Source: Chloroflexota bacterium | GTDB taxonomy: Bacteria; Chloroflexota; Dormibacteria; CF-121 | Reading direction: 5' to 3' | DNA: 33,411 nt | Assembly (NCBI GenBank): GCA_005880395.1 | Contig: VBHQ01000109.1 | Location: 1 to 33,411 of the forward strand | Part shown: positions 21,465 to 29,374 of the stretch, piece after piece | Layout of the letters: every line of letters begins with the position of its first letter | How positions within the stretch are numbered: position 1 is the first letter of the stretch | Translations under genes and position numbers: made by a program | The notes under the pieces: generated by a model | Databases searched by the model: none | Told to the model about the DNA's origin: nothing | What the model saw: only the letters and a program-made list of their open reading frames with translations

Positions 21465-22403
21465 TTAGCGGGACAGCTCGGCTTCCATCTCTTTCAGCCG
21501 TGCGAGCCGGTGCTCGAGGGATGGGTGCGTCGAGAAGATCTCGGAGATCGAACCCTCGTGCGCGACCGAGGCCAGCATCAGGGAGTTGGCGGCTTCGACC
21601 TGGCGCAGGTCGCGGTCTGGAATTCGCTGGATCGTGCCGCTGATCTTGATCAGCGCTGAAGCGAGGTTCGACGGCTGCTGGGTGATGATCGCCGAACCGC
21701 GGTCCGCCGCGTATTCGCGATAGCGCGACAAGGTGCGGATCAGCACGAAGCTGATCGCCCAGACGGCGGCGGATACCAGGAAGATCAGGATGAAGGCATT
21801 GCCGCTGTCGCGCGAGTCGCGCCGGCCATAGCCGCCACCGTAAAACCCACCCCACAGGCCGGACTGCACGATGAACGAGGCGATGGTAGCGAAGAAGCTC
21901 GCCATCGCCATCACCCGCATGTCGCGATGGATGACGTGGCTGAGCTCATGGGCTATGACCGCTTCCAGCTCCGGCTCGTTCAGCTGGCTCATGATCCCGC
22001 TGGTGACCGCTACCAGCGCGTGGTTGGGATCGCGACCGGTCGCCATCGCATTCGGCACCGGGGTATCGATGATCGCGACTTTGGGCTTGGGGATGCCCGT
22101 CATCTGGGCCAGCCGGGCGACGATCTGGTGCACCTGGGGAGCCTCCTGTTCGGAGACCTCCCGGGCGCCGATCGAGAGCAGGATCAGCTTGTCGCTGTAG
22201 TAGTACTGCAGGCCGAGCAGCAGGATCGCGACCGGGATCACGAGCCCCAACGGCACGTGGAGCGCGTAGAGCACGCCCATGAAAATCAGGTAGACGATGG
22301 CGAGGAGGAACATGGTCAGGAACATCCGGCTGGTCAGTCCGAAATCGCCCGGGAGCTTGCGCTGCATACCGCCTATATACCCCTTTTGGATGCCATTTAG
22401 CAT
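21465..22403 (-). CDS. htpX: Zinc metalloprotease HtpX
   Basis: M48-family membrane protease of 312 residues for quality control of misfolded membrane proteins. Two N-terminal helices (FLTMFLLAIVYLIFMGVLYA and LGLVIPVAILLLGLQ), then NAMATGRDPNHALVAV, zinc site HELSH (His152, Glu153, His156) and third ligand Glu230 in RYREYAADRGS, with two further helices between them. Ends with the FSTHPSLEHRLARL motif. ATG 22403 is listed; ATG 22367 would start closer to the usual family N-terminus. Upstream of pspAB in the same direction, so a Psp/HtpX stress operon. Confidence 0.95.
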   Translation of the reverse strand: MLNGIQKGYIGGMQRKLPGDFGLTSRMFLTMFLLAIVYLIFMGVLYALHVPLGLVIPVAILLLGLQYYYSDKLILLSIGAREVSEQEAPQVHQIVARLAQMTGIPKPKVAIIDTPVPNAMATGRDPNHALVAVTSGIMSQLNEPELEAVIAHELSHVIHRDMRVMAMASFFATIASFIVQSGLWGGFYGGGYGRRDSRDSGNAFILIFLVSAAVWAISFVLIRTLSRYREYAADRGSAIITQQPSNLASALIKISGTIQRIPDRDLRQVEAANSLMLASVAHEGSISEIFSTHPSLEHRLARLKEMEAELSR

Positions 22404-22432
22404 GAGACCCCCATGAGACGGGAGGCAGGACC

Positions 22433-22981
22433 CTGACGGCCGTCATTGGTCAATACGGTTACCTTGCCGTCCTCGCACTGATCGGCCTCGAGGCGCTGGG
22501 CGTGCCCTTGCCAGGCGAGGCGAGCCTGATTAGCGCCGCTCTCTACGCAGGGGCGACGCACCGGCTGGGCATTCTCGGCGTGATCGTCGCCGGCGTCGCC
22601 GGCGGGACCATTGGTTACAGCCTCGGGTTCCTCATCGGCCACTGGGGCGGGTACCGCCTGATCGTCCGATATGGCCCCTACATTCGCTTCGACCAGGCAA
22701 AAGCCAAGCTGGCGCGGTACCTGTTCCGGCGGCACGGCGGCAAAATCATCTTCTTCGGCCGTTTCGTTCCGATCCTGCGGGCGTACGGGGCGCTTCTCGC
22801 CGGCACGTCACGGATGTCGTGGCGACCATTCCTGTTCTTCAACGCCGCCGGGGCGATCGTCTTCGTCGTTGTCCTCATCGGCGTCGTGCTGGTCCGCCGG
22901 CAGGAGCGGCGCCTGGAAGCGATTGCCGAAGACGCGTTTCCCGGGCCGCTCGAGGGATACCCGGGTGGACCGCCCCTTTAG
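22433..22981 (+). CDS. DedA-family membrane protein, CTG start
   Basis: DedA/SNARE-associated (VTT-domain) protein of about 182 residues, of the family that flips undecaprenyl phosphate or phospholipids. GQYGYLAVLALIGLEALGVP and PLPGEASLI form the first re-entrant loop; FFGRFVPILRAYGALLAG is the conserved FxRFxPxxR motif. No ATG, GTG or TTG is found in frame before the conserved N-terminus; CTG 22433, seven bases after GGGAGG (22420-22425), fits best. GTG 22502 would cut off the first helix. Divergent from htpX (29-base gap); its last four bases overlap the ABC permease gene. Confidence 0.85.
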   Translation: MTAVIGQYGYLAVLALIGLEALGVPLPGEASLISAALYAGATHRLGILGVIVAGVAGGTIGYSLGFLIGHWGGYRLIVRYGPYIRFDQAKAKLARYLFRRHGGKIIFFGRFVPILRAYGALLAGTSRMSWRPFLFFNAAGAIVFVVVLIGVVLVRRQERRLEAIAEDAFPGPLEGYPGGPPL

Positions 22982-23823
22982 CGCGCTGTGGTGCGCCGGT
23001 AGCGGAAAACGGAGATGGGGATGAATACCACAAGGATCCCCACGATCCAGAGCAGCGACTGAATCAGCGCCCCGCGAGTATCGGCGGTCGTCAGGGCGGG
23101 GTTGACATGAAAGAGCCCGCGCAACGAGTCCGCCAGCACCGAGACCGGATTGTGACGCGCAAACGTCTGCAGCCAGCTTGGCATGGTGGCGACCGGGACG
23201 AAGGCGCTCGAGGCGAAGGTCAGGGGAAAGAGCCAGATGAATCCGCCGGACTGTGCCGCCTCCGCGCTGCGAACCATGAGCCCGATGAAGGCGGAGATCC
23301 AGGAGAAGGCGAAGCTGACGCCCATCAGCACGAGGATCCCAAGCAAAAATTCGAACACCGTTCCCCCTGGGCGAAAGCCGACGATGAATCCCACGATCAG
23401 CATGATCACGACGGTGAACAGGTTGCGAGCCAGGTCGGCAATCGTTCGGCCTGTCAGAACCGCCGAGGAGGACATGGGGAGCGAGTGGAAGCGGTCGATG
23501 ATCCCACGCTGCAAGTCCTGCGTCAGGCCGATGGCGGTGGTGACGCCCCCGAAGGCCACCGTCTGGACGAAGATGCCGGGCATCAGGTAGTTGACGTAAT
23601 TGCCGCCCGGCACCTGGATGGCACCGCCGAACACGTAGCGGAAGAGCAGCACGAACATGATCGGCTGGATCGCCACGAAAACGATCAGCTCCGGAATTCG
23701 CGTCGTTTCCAGAATGCTGCGCCGCGCAAGGACCATGGCATCGAGCAGCGCCCAAACGATGGGCGAGCGGCGAGCCGGCTGGTACCGGGTCCCCGCGACG
23801 GGACGAATTTCTGCGACGGCCAT
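22978..23823 (-). CDS. ABC-2 type transporter permease (DrrB-like)
   Basis: Permease of 281 residues with six membrane segments (PELIVFVAIQPIMFVLLFRY, YLMPGIFVQTVAF, LFTVVIMLIVGFIVG, LLGILVLMGVSFAF, FIWLFPLTFASSAFVPV, LLWIVGILVVFIPI). LTQDLQRGIIDRFHSLPMS matches the conserved cytoplasmic loop of DrrB/ABC-2 exporters. Its ATG 23823 shares one base with the stop of the ATPase gene (TGATG). Together they form a drug/lipid/polysaccharide exporter, but the ATPase frame is broken, so activity depends on whether that lesion is real. Confidence 0.92.
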   Translation of the reverse strand: MAVAEIRPVAGTRYQPARRSPIVWALLDAMVLARRSILETTRIPELIVFVAIQPIMFVLLFRYVFGGAIQVPGGNYVNYLMPGIFVQTVAFGGVTTAIGLTQDLQRGIIDRFHSLPMSSSAVLTGRTIADLARNLFTVVIMLIVGFIVGFRPGGTVFEFLLGILVLMGVSFAFSWISAFIGLMVRSAEAAQSGGFIWLFPLTFASSAFVPVATMPSWLQTFARHNPVSVLADSLRGLFHVNPALTTADTRGALIQSLLWIVGILVVFIPISVFRYRRTTAR

Positions 23824-24476
23824 CAACGTGCGCGCCCGGCCCGTTTCGCCGGCACCTCCGGCTCCTGTTCCGCTTGATGGCCCGTGAGCGTGAGAAAAAC
23901 GTCGTCCAGGCTCGGGCGGTGCAGCTCGATCTCGACAATGGTCACGCCTGCGGCGTCGAGATCGCGCACCAGGGCCGGCAGCTCGCTTGTCCCCTTGCGA
24001 GCCGGACCGGAGACCCGGCGCTGGGCGCTGTCGACGACCGCCTCGGCCGCGAGATGGCGGCGGACGATCTCAGCGGCACGCTGCAAATCGGCGTCCCTGG
24101 CGAGCGCGATCTCGAGGCGGTTGCCGCCGAGCCGGTCCTTCAGCTCGTCGGACGTGCCTTCGGCGATGACCTTCCCGGAGTCGACCACCGCGATCCGATC
24201 AGCGAGCTCATCAGCTTCTTCCAGGTACTGGGTCGTCAGGAGGATTGTCGATCCTTCGCCGACGAGCGAGTCGATCATGTTCCAGACCTGGCGCCGGCTA
24301 CGCGGGTCGAGGCCCGTCGTCGGCTCGTCGAGAAAGAGCACGGGCGGTAGGGCGACGAGCGAGGCGGCCAGGTCGAGGCGTCGACGCATACCGCCGGAGT
24401 AGGCCTTCAGAATCCGGTCGCCCGCATCGGCCAGATCAAACTGTTCGAGAAGCTCGCCGGCGCGAAGCCGCGGCAT
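23823..24476 (-). pseudogene. ABC exporter ATPase (DrrA-like), C-terminal part after frameshift
   Basis: Carries the signature YSGGMRRRLDLAASL, Walker B VLFLDEPTTGLDP, a TTQYLEEADELADRI switch region with Gln in place of the H-loop His, as is common in DrrA, and the C-terminal DrrA tail ending in RPSLDDVFLTLTGH. It continues the 24436-24810 fragment in another frame. Removing one A of the AA at 24465-24466 rejoins the frames and gives an ATPase of about 328 residues, the normal size. The ATG at 24476 is unlikely to be a natural start, as it would lack Walker A. Confidence 0.85.
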
Positions 24477-24810
24477 CGTGCCGGCGCAGGTGATACAGCT
24501 GGCCGATCATCGCGAGATTTTCTCGCCCGGTCAGGTACTCGTCGACCGCCACGTTCTGTCCCGCCAGGCCGATCAGCGGCTTGATGCGATTGGATTCCTT
24601 GACGACGTCGAAGCCGGCGACCGTGGCCTGACCGGTATCCGGCCTGAGCAGGGTCGTCAAGATTCGGACGGCCGTGGTCTTTCCGGCGCCATTTGGCCCC
24701 AGCAGTGCAACCAGGCTGCCGCCACTGATGTGGAGGTCGAGCCCGTCGAGCGCGCGGGTCTTGCCGAAGTTCTTGGTCAACCCTTCGGCGTGGATCGTCC
24801 TGTCGGCCAT
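24436..24810 (-). pseudogene. ABC exporter ATPase (DrrA-like), N-terminal part before frameshift
   Basis: N-terminal 110 residues of a DrrA-type ATPase: IHAEGLTKNFGKTRALDGLD, Walker A GPNGAGKTTAVRIL, and the Q-loop region IGLAGQNVAVDEYLTGRENL. After LYHLRRHDAAA the frame shifts and ends 13 codons later in non-family sequence. ATG 24810 is the natural start. By itself this fragment cannot hydrolyse ATP because Walker B is absent. Probably a real one-base indel or a base-calling error in the GC-rich stretch. Confidence 0.85.
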
Positions 24811-24851
24811 CCGACAAAGGTTAGCGGCTGAAGGCGCCGCCCGATGGAATC

Positions 24852-25898
24852 GTGTACAAAGAATCTGTGGATGAGGAGCTCAAGCCACAGGCGCCTCCAC
24901 CGGAGGTACCGACTGATGCGGCGGCCTCGGCCGTGGCGGATCGGGCACGGGCCGCAGCGGCGCCCGAACGCATGCCGGCAATCTACATCGGTCACGGGGC
25001 GCCGCCGCTGGTCGACGACGAGCTGTGGGTGGCACAGCTCGCTGCCTGGGCACAGGCTCTCCCTCAGCCGCGCTCCGTCCTGATCGTGTCAGCGCACTGG
25101 GAGAACGCGCCGCTCACGATCGGCTCGACCAGAACCGGTACCCCACTGACCTATGACTTCGGGGGATTCCCCGAGCGCTACTACCGTGCGCAGTACCGAT
25201 CGCCAGGCGCGCCCGAGCTGGCGGCGCAAGTCCGCAAGCTCATCTCCGACCAGCCGGTCGTCGATCAGCCCGATCGGGGACTGGACCACGGGGCCTATGT
25301 CCCTCTTTCCGTCATGTACCCGGATGCACAGGTTCCCGTGCTGCAGGTATCGATGCCGAGCCTCGATCCGCAACGGCTCTACGACATCGGGCGCCGGCTC
25401 CGGCCATTGCGCGACGAGGGCGTGCTGATCATCGGCAGCGGCTTCCTGACCCATGGTCTGCCCTTTCTTCGCGATTTCCGTGTCGATGCGGCCCCGCCGG
25501 CCTGGTCGACCGAGTTCGACGCGTGGGCGCACGAGGCGTTCGAGCGCGGCGACATCGACCAGCTCGAGGATTTCGCGCACCGCGCGCCTGCCGTGCGCTT
25601 CGCGCACCCACGCACCGAGCACCTGGCGCCCCGATCCAGGTTGCCTGACCGGCGCGACCGCCGCAACCATGCTGCAGGTGCGCCGCGACCGGGAGATTCA
25701 CCGGGAGGAGGGAGGCTGGTTCACGGCCCGCTGGCATTTCTCCTTCGATCGCTATCGCGACCCGGACCAAATGGGCGTTGGGCCTTTGCGCGTCTTCAAT
25801 CACGACCGGCTGGTGCCCGGGGCCACCTGGCCGATGCATCCGCACGCCGACGTCGAGGGAATCACCTACGTGTGGCGGGGCAGCTTTCGTCATGCTGA
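24852..25898 (+). pseudogene. DODA-type extradiol dioxygenase (LigB-like), 3'-truncated
   Basis: 4,5-DOPA-type extradiol ring-cleavage dioxygenase. Metal and active-site histidines are present: His48 in YIGHGAPPL, His82 in VSAHWE, His146 in GLDHGAYVPL and His201 in GFLTHGL. Family sequence stops at FAHPRTEHLAP (residue 260, about base 25631); the last 35-40 residues usual in the family are gone. The frame runs on for 88 non-family residues over the start of the pirin gene. GTG 24852 adds a Pro/Ala-rich leader; ATG 24972 is the family-like start. Either a truncated relic or a still-folded core. Confidence 0.75.
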
Positions 25899-26400
25899 CA
25901 GCCTCGGCAACGACGGCCTGCTCGAGCCCGGAGCGGTGCAACTGATGTCACTCGGATCCGGCGCGCTTCACTCCGAGCAGAACGGCTCCGCCAGCGAGCC
26001 GATGGAATTCTTGCAGCTGTGGATCCTCCCCGATACGCCCTCGCTGCAACCGGCTGTTCAGCAGCGGCAGTTCACGGCGGACGACCGGCGCAATCGCCTG
26101 CTGAAAGTGATCGGGCCAAATGAGACAGACCCGGTCAGAGTGCATCAGGATGCCGCGGTCTACGTCGCTTCGATTGCTCCGCAGATCCAGCTCGGCCATT
26201 CCTTCGGGGCTGCTCGCGCGGGGTACCTCTATCTGATCGAGGGCGGCCTGCAGGTCAACGGGACGTCGTTGCAGACTGGCGCCGCCGTCAAGATTTTCGA
26301 GGAGCCCCAGCTGATGATGACCGGCGAGCGTCCGAGCGAGCTGATCATGGTGGACGTGCCGCTGCACTACGCGCCAGTTGGCGTCTGGGCTCGGGGCTAA
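25669..26400 (+). CDS. Pirin-family protein (quercetinase-like)
   Basis: Bicupin of 243 residues. The N-terminal cupin has all four metal ligands: His57 and His59 in WPMHPHADVEG, His101 and Glu103 in ALHSEQN, aligning with human pirin His56/58/101 and Glu103. FLQLWILPD and GARAGYLYLIEGGLQVNG are family landmarks. Likely Fe-dependent, with quercetin dioxygenase or redox-sensing activity. ATG 25669 lies directly after the truncated DODA homology. Its stop is one base before the rhodanese start, so the genes form an operon. Confidence 0.93.
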   Translation: MLQVRRDREIHREEGGWFTARWHFSFDRYRDPDQMGVGPLRVFNHDRLVPGATWPMHPHADVEGITYVWRGSFRHADSLGNDGLLEPGAVQLMSLGSGALHSEQNGSASEPMEFLQLWILPDTPSLQPAVQQRQFTADDRRNRLLKVIGPNETDPVRVHQDAAVYVASIAPQIQLGHSFGAARAGYLYLIEGGLQVNGTSLQTGAAVKIFEEPQLMMTGERPSELIMVDVPLHYAPVGVWARG

Positions 26401-26401
26401 C

Positions 26402-26608
26402 GTGCCGCGACAGGTCTTCAGTGCCGACGAGGTCAGGCAGTTGCTGGAGCAGGGGGCGCAACTGGTTGACGTCCTCGGCCGTGAGGAGTACGCGCACAAC
26501 CACCTTCCGGGCGCAATCAACATCCCCATCAAGGAGCTGACCGAGGCAACGGCCACGCGACTCGATCGGCAGCGGCCGGTCATCGTCTACTGCAACGACT
26601 TCGGCTGA
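26402..26608 (+). CDS. Rhodanese domain, ends at in-frame UGA
   Basis: Rhodanese-like sulfurtransferase domain: EVRQLLEQGAQLVDVLGREE, YAHNHLPGAINIPIKEL and the catalytic loop VIVYCNDFG with Cys64. Codon 69 is TGA (26606-26608). The same frame then continues as DMSPRAAWRLESLGF, which is the normal continuation of this family. In the Cys-containing relatives I remember (YCYDYQCDxSPRAA) this position is a second Cys. So the UGA is either a nonsense mutation of a Cys codon or selenocysteine. GTG 26402 starts one base after pirin's stop. Treat together with 26612-27106. Confidence 0.8.
   Translation: MPRQVFSADEVRQLLEQGAQLVDVLGREEYAHNHLPGAINIPIKELTEATATRLDRQRPVIVYCNDFG
26606..26608 (+). other. In-frame UGA at a conserved-Cys position
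   Basis: UGA splits one rhodanese-CBS frame, five codons after the catalytic Cys. A 5-bp stem GCCGC/GCGGC (26617-26621/26632-26636) with a ten-base loop beginning GGG lies 14 bases downstream, the rough place and form of a bacterial SECIS. Such stems are common by chance at this GC content. Confidence 0.5.
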
Positions 26609-26611
26609 GAC

Positions 26612-27106
26612 ATGTCGCCGCGGGCCGCGTGGCGGCTCGAGAGCCTGGGCTTCAGCAAGGTCATCGATTACGTTCCCGGAAAACAGGGCTGGTACGAAGA
26701 GAACCAGGCGCGCGAGGGGACCGCGGTCGATGAGACCTGGCTCGGTGATGTGGCGGATAACACCGTCCCAACCTGCGGGCTGCAAGAGCGGGTTGGCGAC
26801 ATCCTCGAGCGGGTCAAGGCCGACGGGCGCGAGACCTGCGTGGTCGTCAATGAGCAGCGCGTTGTGCTCGGCCTGCTGCGAAAGAAGGCGCTCGAAAGCC
26901 CGGCCAACCGGGTTGCCGCCGAGGTCATGTCTTCGGGGCCGAAGACCTTCCGACCGAACCTGCGGCTCGAAGACCTGCTCGAGTCGATGCGCAAGAGCGA
27001 CATCCATACGAACAGCCTGGTGACGACCGGCGAAGGGCGGCTGCTCGGGATTATCTCTCGTGCCGATGCCGAGGCGACCCTGGCGCACGAGCCGGCGTCC
27101 GGATGA
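26612..27106 (+). CDS. Remainder of rhodanese plus CBS-domain pair
   Basis: Same frame as 26402-26608. The first 35 residues finish the rhodanese fold (SPRAAWRLESLGFSKVIDYV, PGKQGWYEEN). Residues about 50-160 form two CBS motifs: VGDILERVKADGRETCVVVN with VVLGLLRKKAL, and VMSSGPKTFRPNLRLEDLLE with GRLLGIISRADAEATLA. The ATG at 26612 is an internal Met of the fold, not a likely natural start: there is no ribosome site and it would lack the catalytic Cys. Whole protein with readthrough: 234 residues. Confidence 0.8.
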   Translation: MSPRAAWRLESLGFSKVIDYVPGKQGWYEENQAREGTAVDETWLGDVADNTVPTCGLQERVGDILERVKADGRETCVVVNEQRVVLGLLRKKALESPANRVAAEVMSSGPKTFRPNLRLEDLLESMRKSDIHTNSLVTTGEGRLLGIISRADAEATLAHEPASG

Positions 27107-27188
27107 CCGCAGCTCCCGGACAATCGATTGCAACTGCGAGTTGCGACGCCTTGTTTCGCATGTTAGGCTCGCGCCTAAGGAGGGATAC

Positions 27189-28679
27189 ATGAGCACAACC
27201 GTCGACGCGCGACTCGAACGAAACGCGGTGGGCTTGGCGCCAACGCTCTTTCAGTCGATCACCCACATGGCGCCCGCGGCGGCCGTGGCCTTTTCCATCA
27301 TCGTCGGTGTTCCCTACGCAGGCGGCAGCATTCCACTGGCCGTCCTGCTCGCCCTGGTCGCCTGCCTGCTGGTCGCGATCTCGATCGGGCAATTGGCGCG
27401 GCATCTACCGTCGGCCGGTGGCCTCTATACCTTTAGTTCGCGCGGGCTCGGAAAATATGTCGGCTTCCTGGTCGCCTGGGGTTTCATGATGGCCGAACCC
27501 ATCGTCGCCCCACTGCTCTACCTCATCTTCGGTAACGAGCTGGCCGCTAACCTCAACTCGCACTTTGGCTGGCCGCTCTGGTTGTGGGCGCCCTCCGCCG
27601 TCCTGGCCGGGCTTATCGTCTGGTTCTTGACCTACCGCGGTATTCGGTTGTCAACCGAAGCTGGCGTCGCTCTCGGGGCCTTCGAAATCGTGGTCTTTCT
27701 CGCGTTGGCGCTTACCCTGATCGCCGCGGCCGGCGGGAATAACACGGCCAGCGTCTTTGCCCCGAATACCGGCAATCAGCATGGGCTCGGCTCGGTCTTC
27801 CCAGGGATGATCTTCGCGATTCTCGCCTTCATCGGCTTTGAAGCCTCGGCGCCGCTCGGCGAGGAGGCTCGTGACCCGCGCCGCACCATCCCGCGGGCGG
27901 TCATTCTCTCCTGCGTCCTGATCGGCGTGTTCTATCTCATCTGCTACTACGCCGCCAGTGTCTATTTCGGACCGAATAACATGGCTGCCAAATTCACTAC
28001 CTACAACAGCGGTGATCCCTGGAGCGGGCTGGCGCAGAAGGTCTGGGGGCCGGGAATCATCCTCGTCATCCTCGCCGTGCTGAACAGCGCCATCGCGAAT
28101 TCCAACGCCGGGGTCAATGCGGCGACGCGCGTCGGCTATTCGCTTGCGCGGATCGGTTTGCTGCCGCGCGCCTTCGCCCGCGTGCACCCAACGTTCAAGA
28201 CGCCGTATATCGCGATCCATGTCCAGTCGATCGGCGGGATCATCCTTGCCGTCGGCCTGGGAGCAATCGCCGGCGAGCCGCGGCCGCTCAATGCCTTCGC
28301 CTTGCTCGGCACGCTGGCGACCATCATTGTCGTCAGCATCTACATCCTGACCAATCTCAGCAACCTGGCCTTCTACTGGCGCGAGCACCGGGGCGAGTTC
28401 AACTGGCTACTGAATGGGATCGTGCCGATCGTCGGGAGCCTGATCTTCCTGCCGGCACTGGTTGCGGCCTTCGGCATCAACTTTCTTGGGCTCGGGATCC
28501 AGGCGCTGACCGCGCCCTCCAATCTCGCACCGATCATCATTGGGATCTGGATGTTGATCGGCGTGCTTGCCCTGATCTATTTCAGCATGAGGCGGCCGGA
28601 GCGGATCGCGGAGACGGGCAAGGTCTTCCTCGATGAGCCCGAAGCCAAAGACCCGCACGGCGGTTGGGGGATCCCGTAG
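27189..28679 (+). CDS. APC-superfamily amino acid permease
   Basis: Amino acid/polyamine permease of 496 residues with about 12 membrane helices. VGLAPTLFQSITHMAPAAAV is the conserved first helix, then ARHLPSAGGLYTFSSRGLGK (helix 3 consensus), FIGFEASAPLGEEARDPRRT (helix 6 to loop, the APC signature) and ANSNAGVNAATRVGYSLARI. The C-terminal WREHRGEFNW region matches the YfnA/amino-acid antiporter group. AAGGAGG at 27178-27184 precedes ATG 27189 by four bases. Substrate not predictable. Its stop abuts the mutY stop with no gap. Confidence 0.93.
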   Translation: MSTTVDARLERNAVGLAPTLFQSITHMAPAAAVAFSIIVGVPYAGGSIPLAVLLALVACLLVAISIGQLARHLPSAGGLYTFSSRGLGKYVGFLVAWGFMMAEPIVAPLLYLIFGNELAANLNSHFGWPLWLWAPSAVLAGLIVWFLTYRGIRLSTEAGVALGAFEIVVFLALALTLIAAAGGNNTASVFAPNTGNQHGLGSVFPGMIFAILAFIGFEASAPLGEEARDPRRTIPRAVILSCVLIGVFYLICYYAASVYFGPNNMAAKFTTYNSGDPWSGLAQKVWGPGIILVILAVLNSAIANSNAGVNAATRVGYSLARIGLLPRAFARVHPTFKTPYIAIHVQSIGGIILAVGLGAIAGEPRPLNAFALLGTLATIIVVSIYILTNLSNLAFYWREHRGEFNWLLNGIVPIVGSLIFLPALVAAFGINFLGLGIQALTAPSNLAPIIIGIWMLIGVLALIYFSMRRPERIAETGKVFLDEPEAKDPHGGWGIP

Positions 28680-29354
28680 TCAGTCGCGTCGCTTGAGGGA
28701 GCGCCGCGCGCTCCCTCTTCGAAACGCGCAGCTGCGCCGCAGCGGGCAGACGTCGCAGAGCGGTGAGCGGGCCCGGCAGATGAGCGCCCCGACGTCCATC
28801 AGCCCCTGGTTCATCAGGTAGGCCTTGCCTTTGGGAATCACCGCCGCGGCCAGCTGCCAGAGCCGCGCTTGGCCGGGTCGTTGGTTGCGCCCGTCGAAGT
28901 GCCTTGACAGGACCCGTGCGATGTTCGTGTCGAGCATCGGGGCGTCCCGCCGGTAGGCGAAGCTCATCATCGCGCCGGCGGTGTAGCGTCCGACGCCGGC
29001 CAGCTCCCGCAAGCCGTCGATCGTTCTCGGGAAGGCGCCGCCGCGATCCGCGACCTGCAGCGCCGCGGCGTGCAGCCATCGGCCGCGGATCTTGTAGCCA
29101 AGCGGATCGGTGATCGCGGTCACGGTCTCGAGGGGCGCTCGCGCCATCGACTGGACGGTCGGGTAGCGGCTCAGCAACGTTTCATAGACGGGCACGACGC
29201 GTGCGATCTGCGTCTGGTGCGACAGAATTTCGCAGATCAGGATGGCGTAGGGATCACGGGTTTTTCGCCAGGGAAGGTCACGGCCATTGACGGCATACCA
29301 GGCCAGCACACGGCGCTGAAACCCGCGCCGCTTTCCTCTCGCCAGCGTGACCAC
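28680..29354 (-). CDS. mutY: A/G-specific adenine glycosylase MutY, catalytic domain only
   Basis: HhH-GPD DNA glycosylase removing adenine opposite 8-oxoguanine. Glu42 in LICEILSHQTQ, HhH ELAGVGRYTAGAMM, Asp142 in PMLDTNIARVL and four cluster cysteines at 193, 200, 203 and 209 (CRARSPLCDVCPLRRSC, spacing 6-2-5) correspond to E. coli MutY Glu37, Asp138 and Cys192/199/202/208. The C-terminal NUDIX-like 8-oxoG recognition domain is absent: the protein ends right after the cluster at 224 residues, against about 350 in E. coli. GTG 29354 is chosen as start; longer frames run into the oppF remnant. Confidence 0.9.
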   Translation of the reverse strand: MVTLARGKRRGFQRRVLAWYAVNGRDLPWRKTRDPYAILICEILSHQTQIARVVPVYETLLSRYPTVQSMARAPLETVTAITDPLGYKIRGRWLHAAALQVADRGGAFPRTIDGLRELAGVGRYTAGAMMSFAYRRDAPMLDTNIARVLSRHFDGRNQRPGQARLWQLAAAVIPKGKAYLMNQGLMDVGALICRARSPLCDVCPLRRSCAFRRGSARRSLKRRD

Positions 29355-29374
29355 CGGGGCTACCGGGGCCTGAC

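Noticed and set aside
22819-23877. A 352-codon plus-strand open frame
   Set aside because: Antisense to the DrrB-like permease and the DedA end; composition is Asp/Glu/Arg/His-rich shadow sequence, with no domain.
22808-23938. A 376-codon minus-strand open frame
   Set aside because: Another frame over the permease; Arg/Pro/Ala-rich, no family pattern.
24436-24480. Programmed frameshift in the ATPase
   Set aside because: No slippery heptamer or downstream pseudoknot candidate seen; a simple indel explains it.
26617-26636. Hairpin as proof of a SECIS
   Set aside because: A 5-bp GC stem is expected by chance in this base composition; kept only as weak support.
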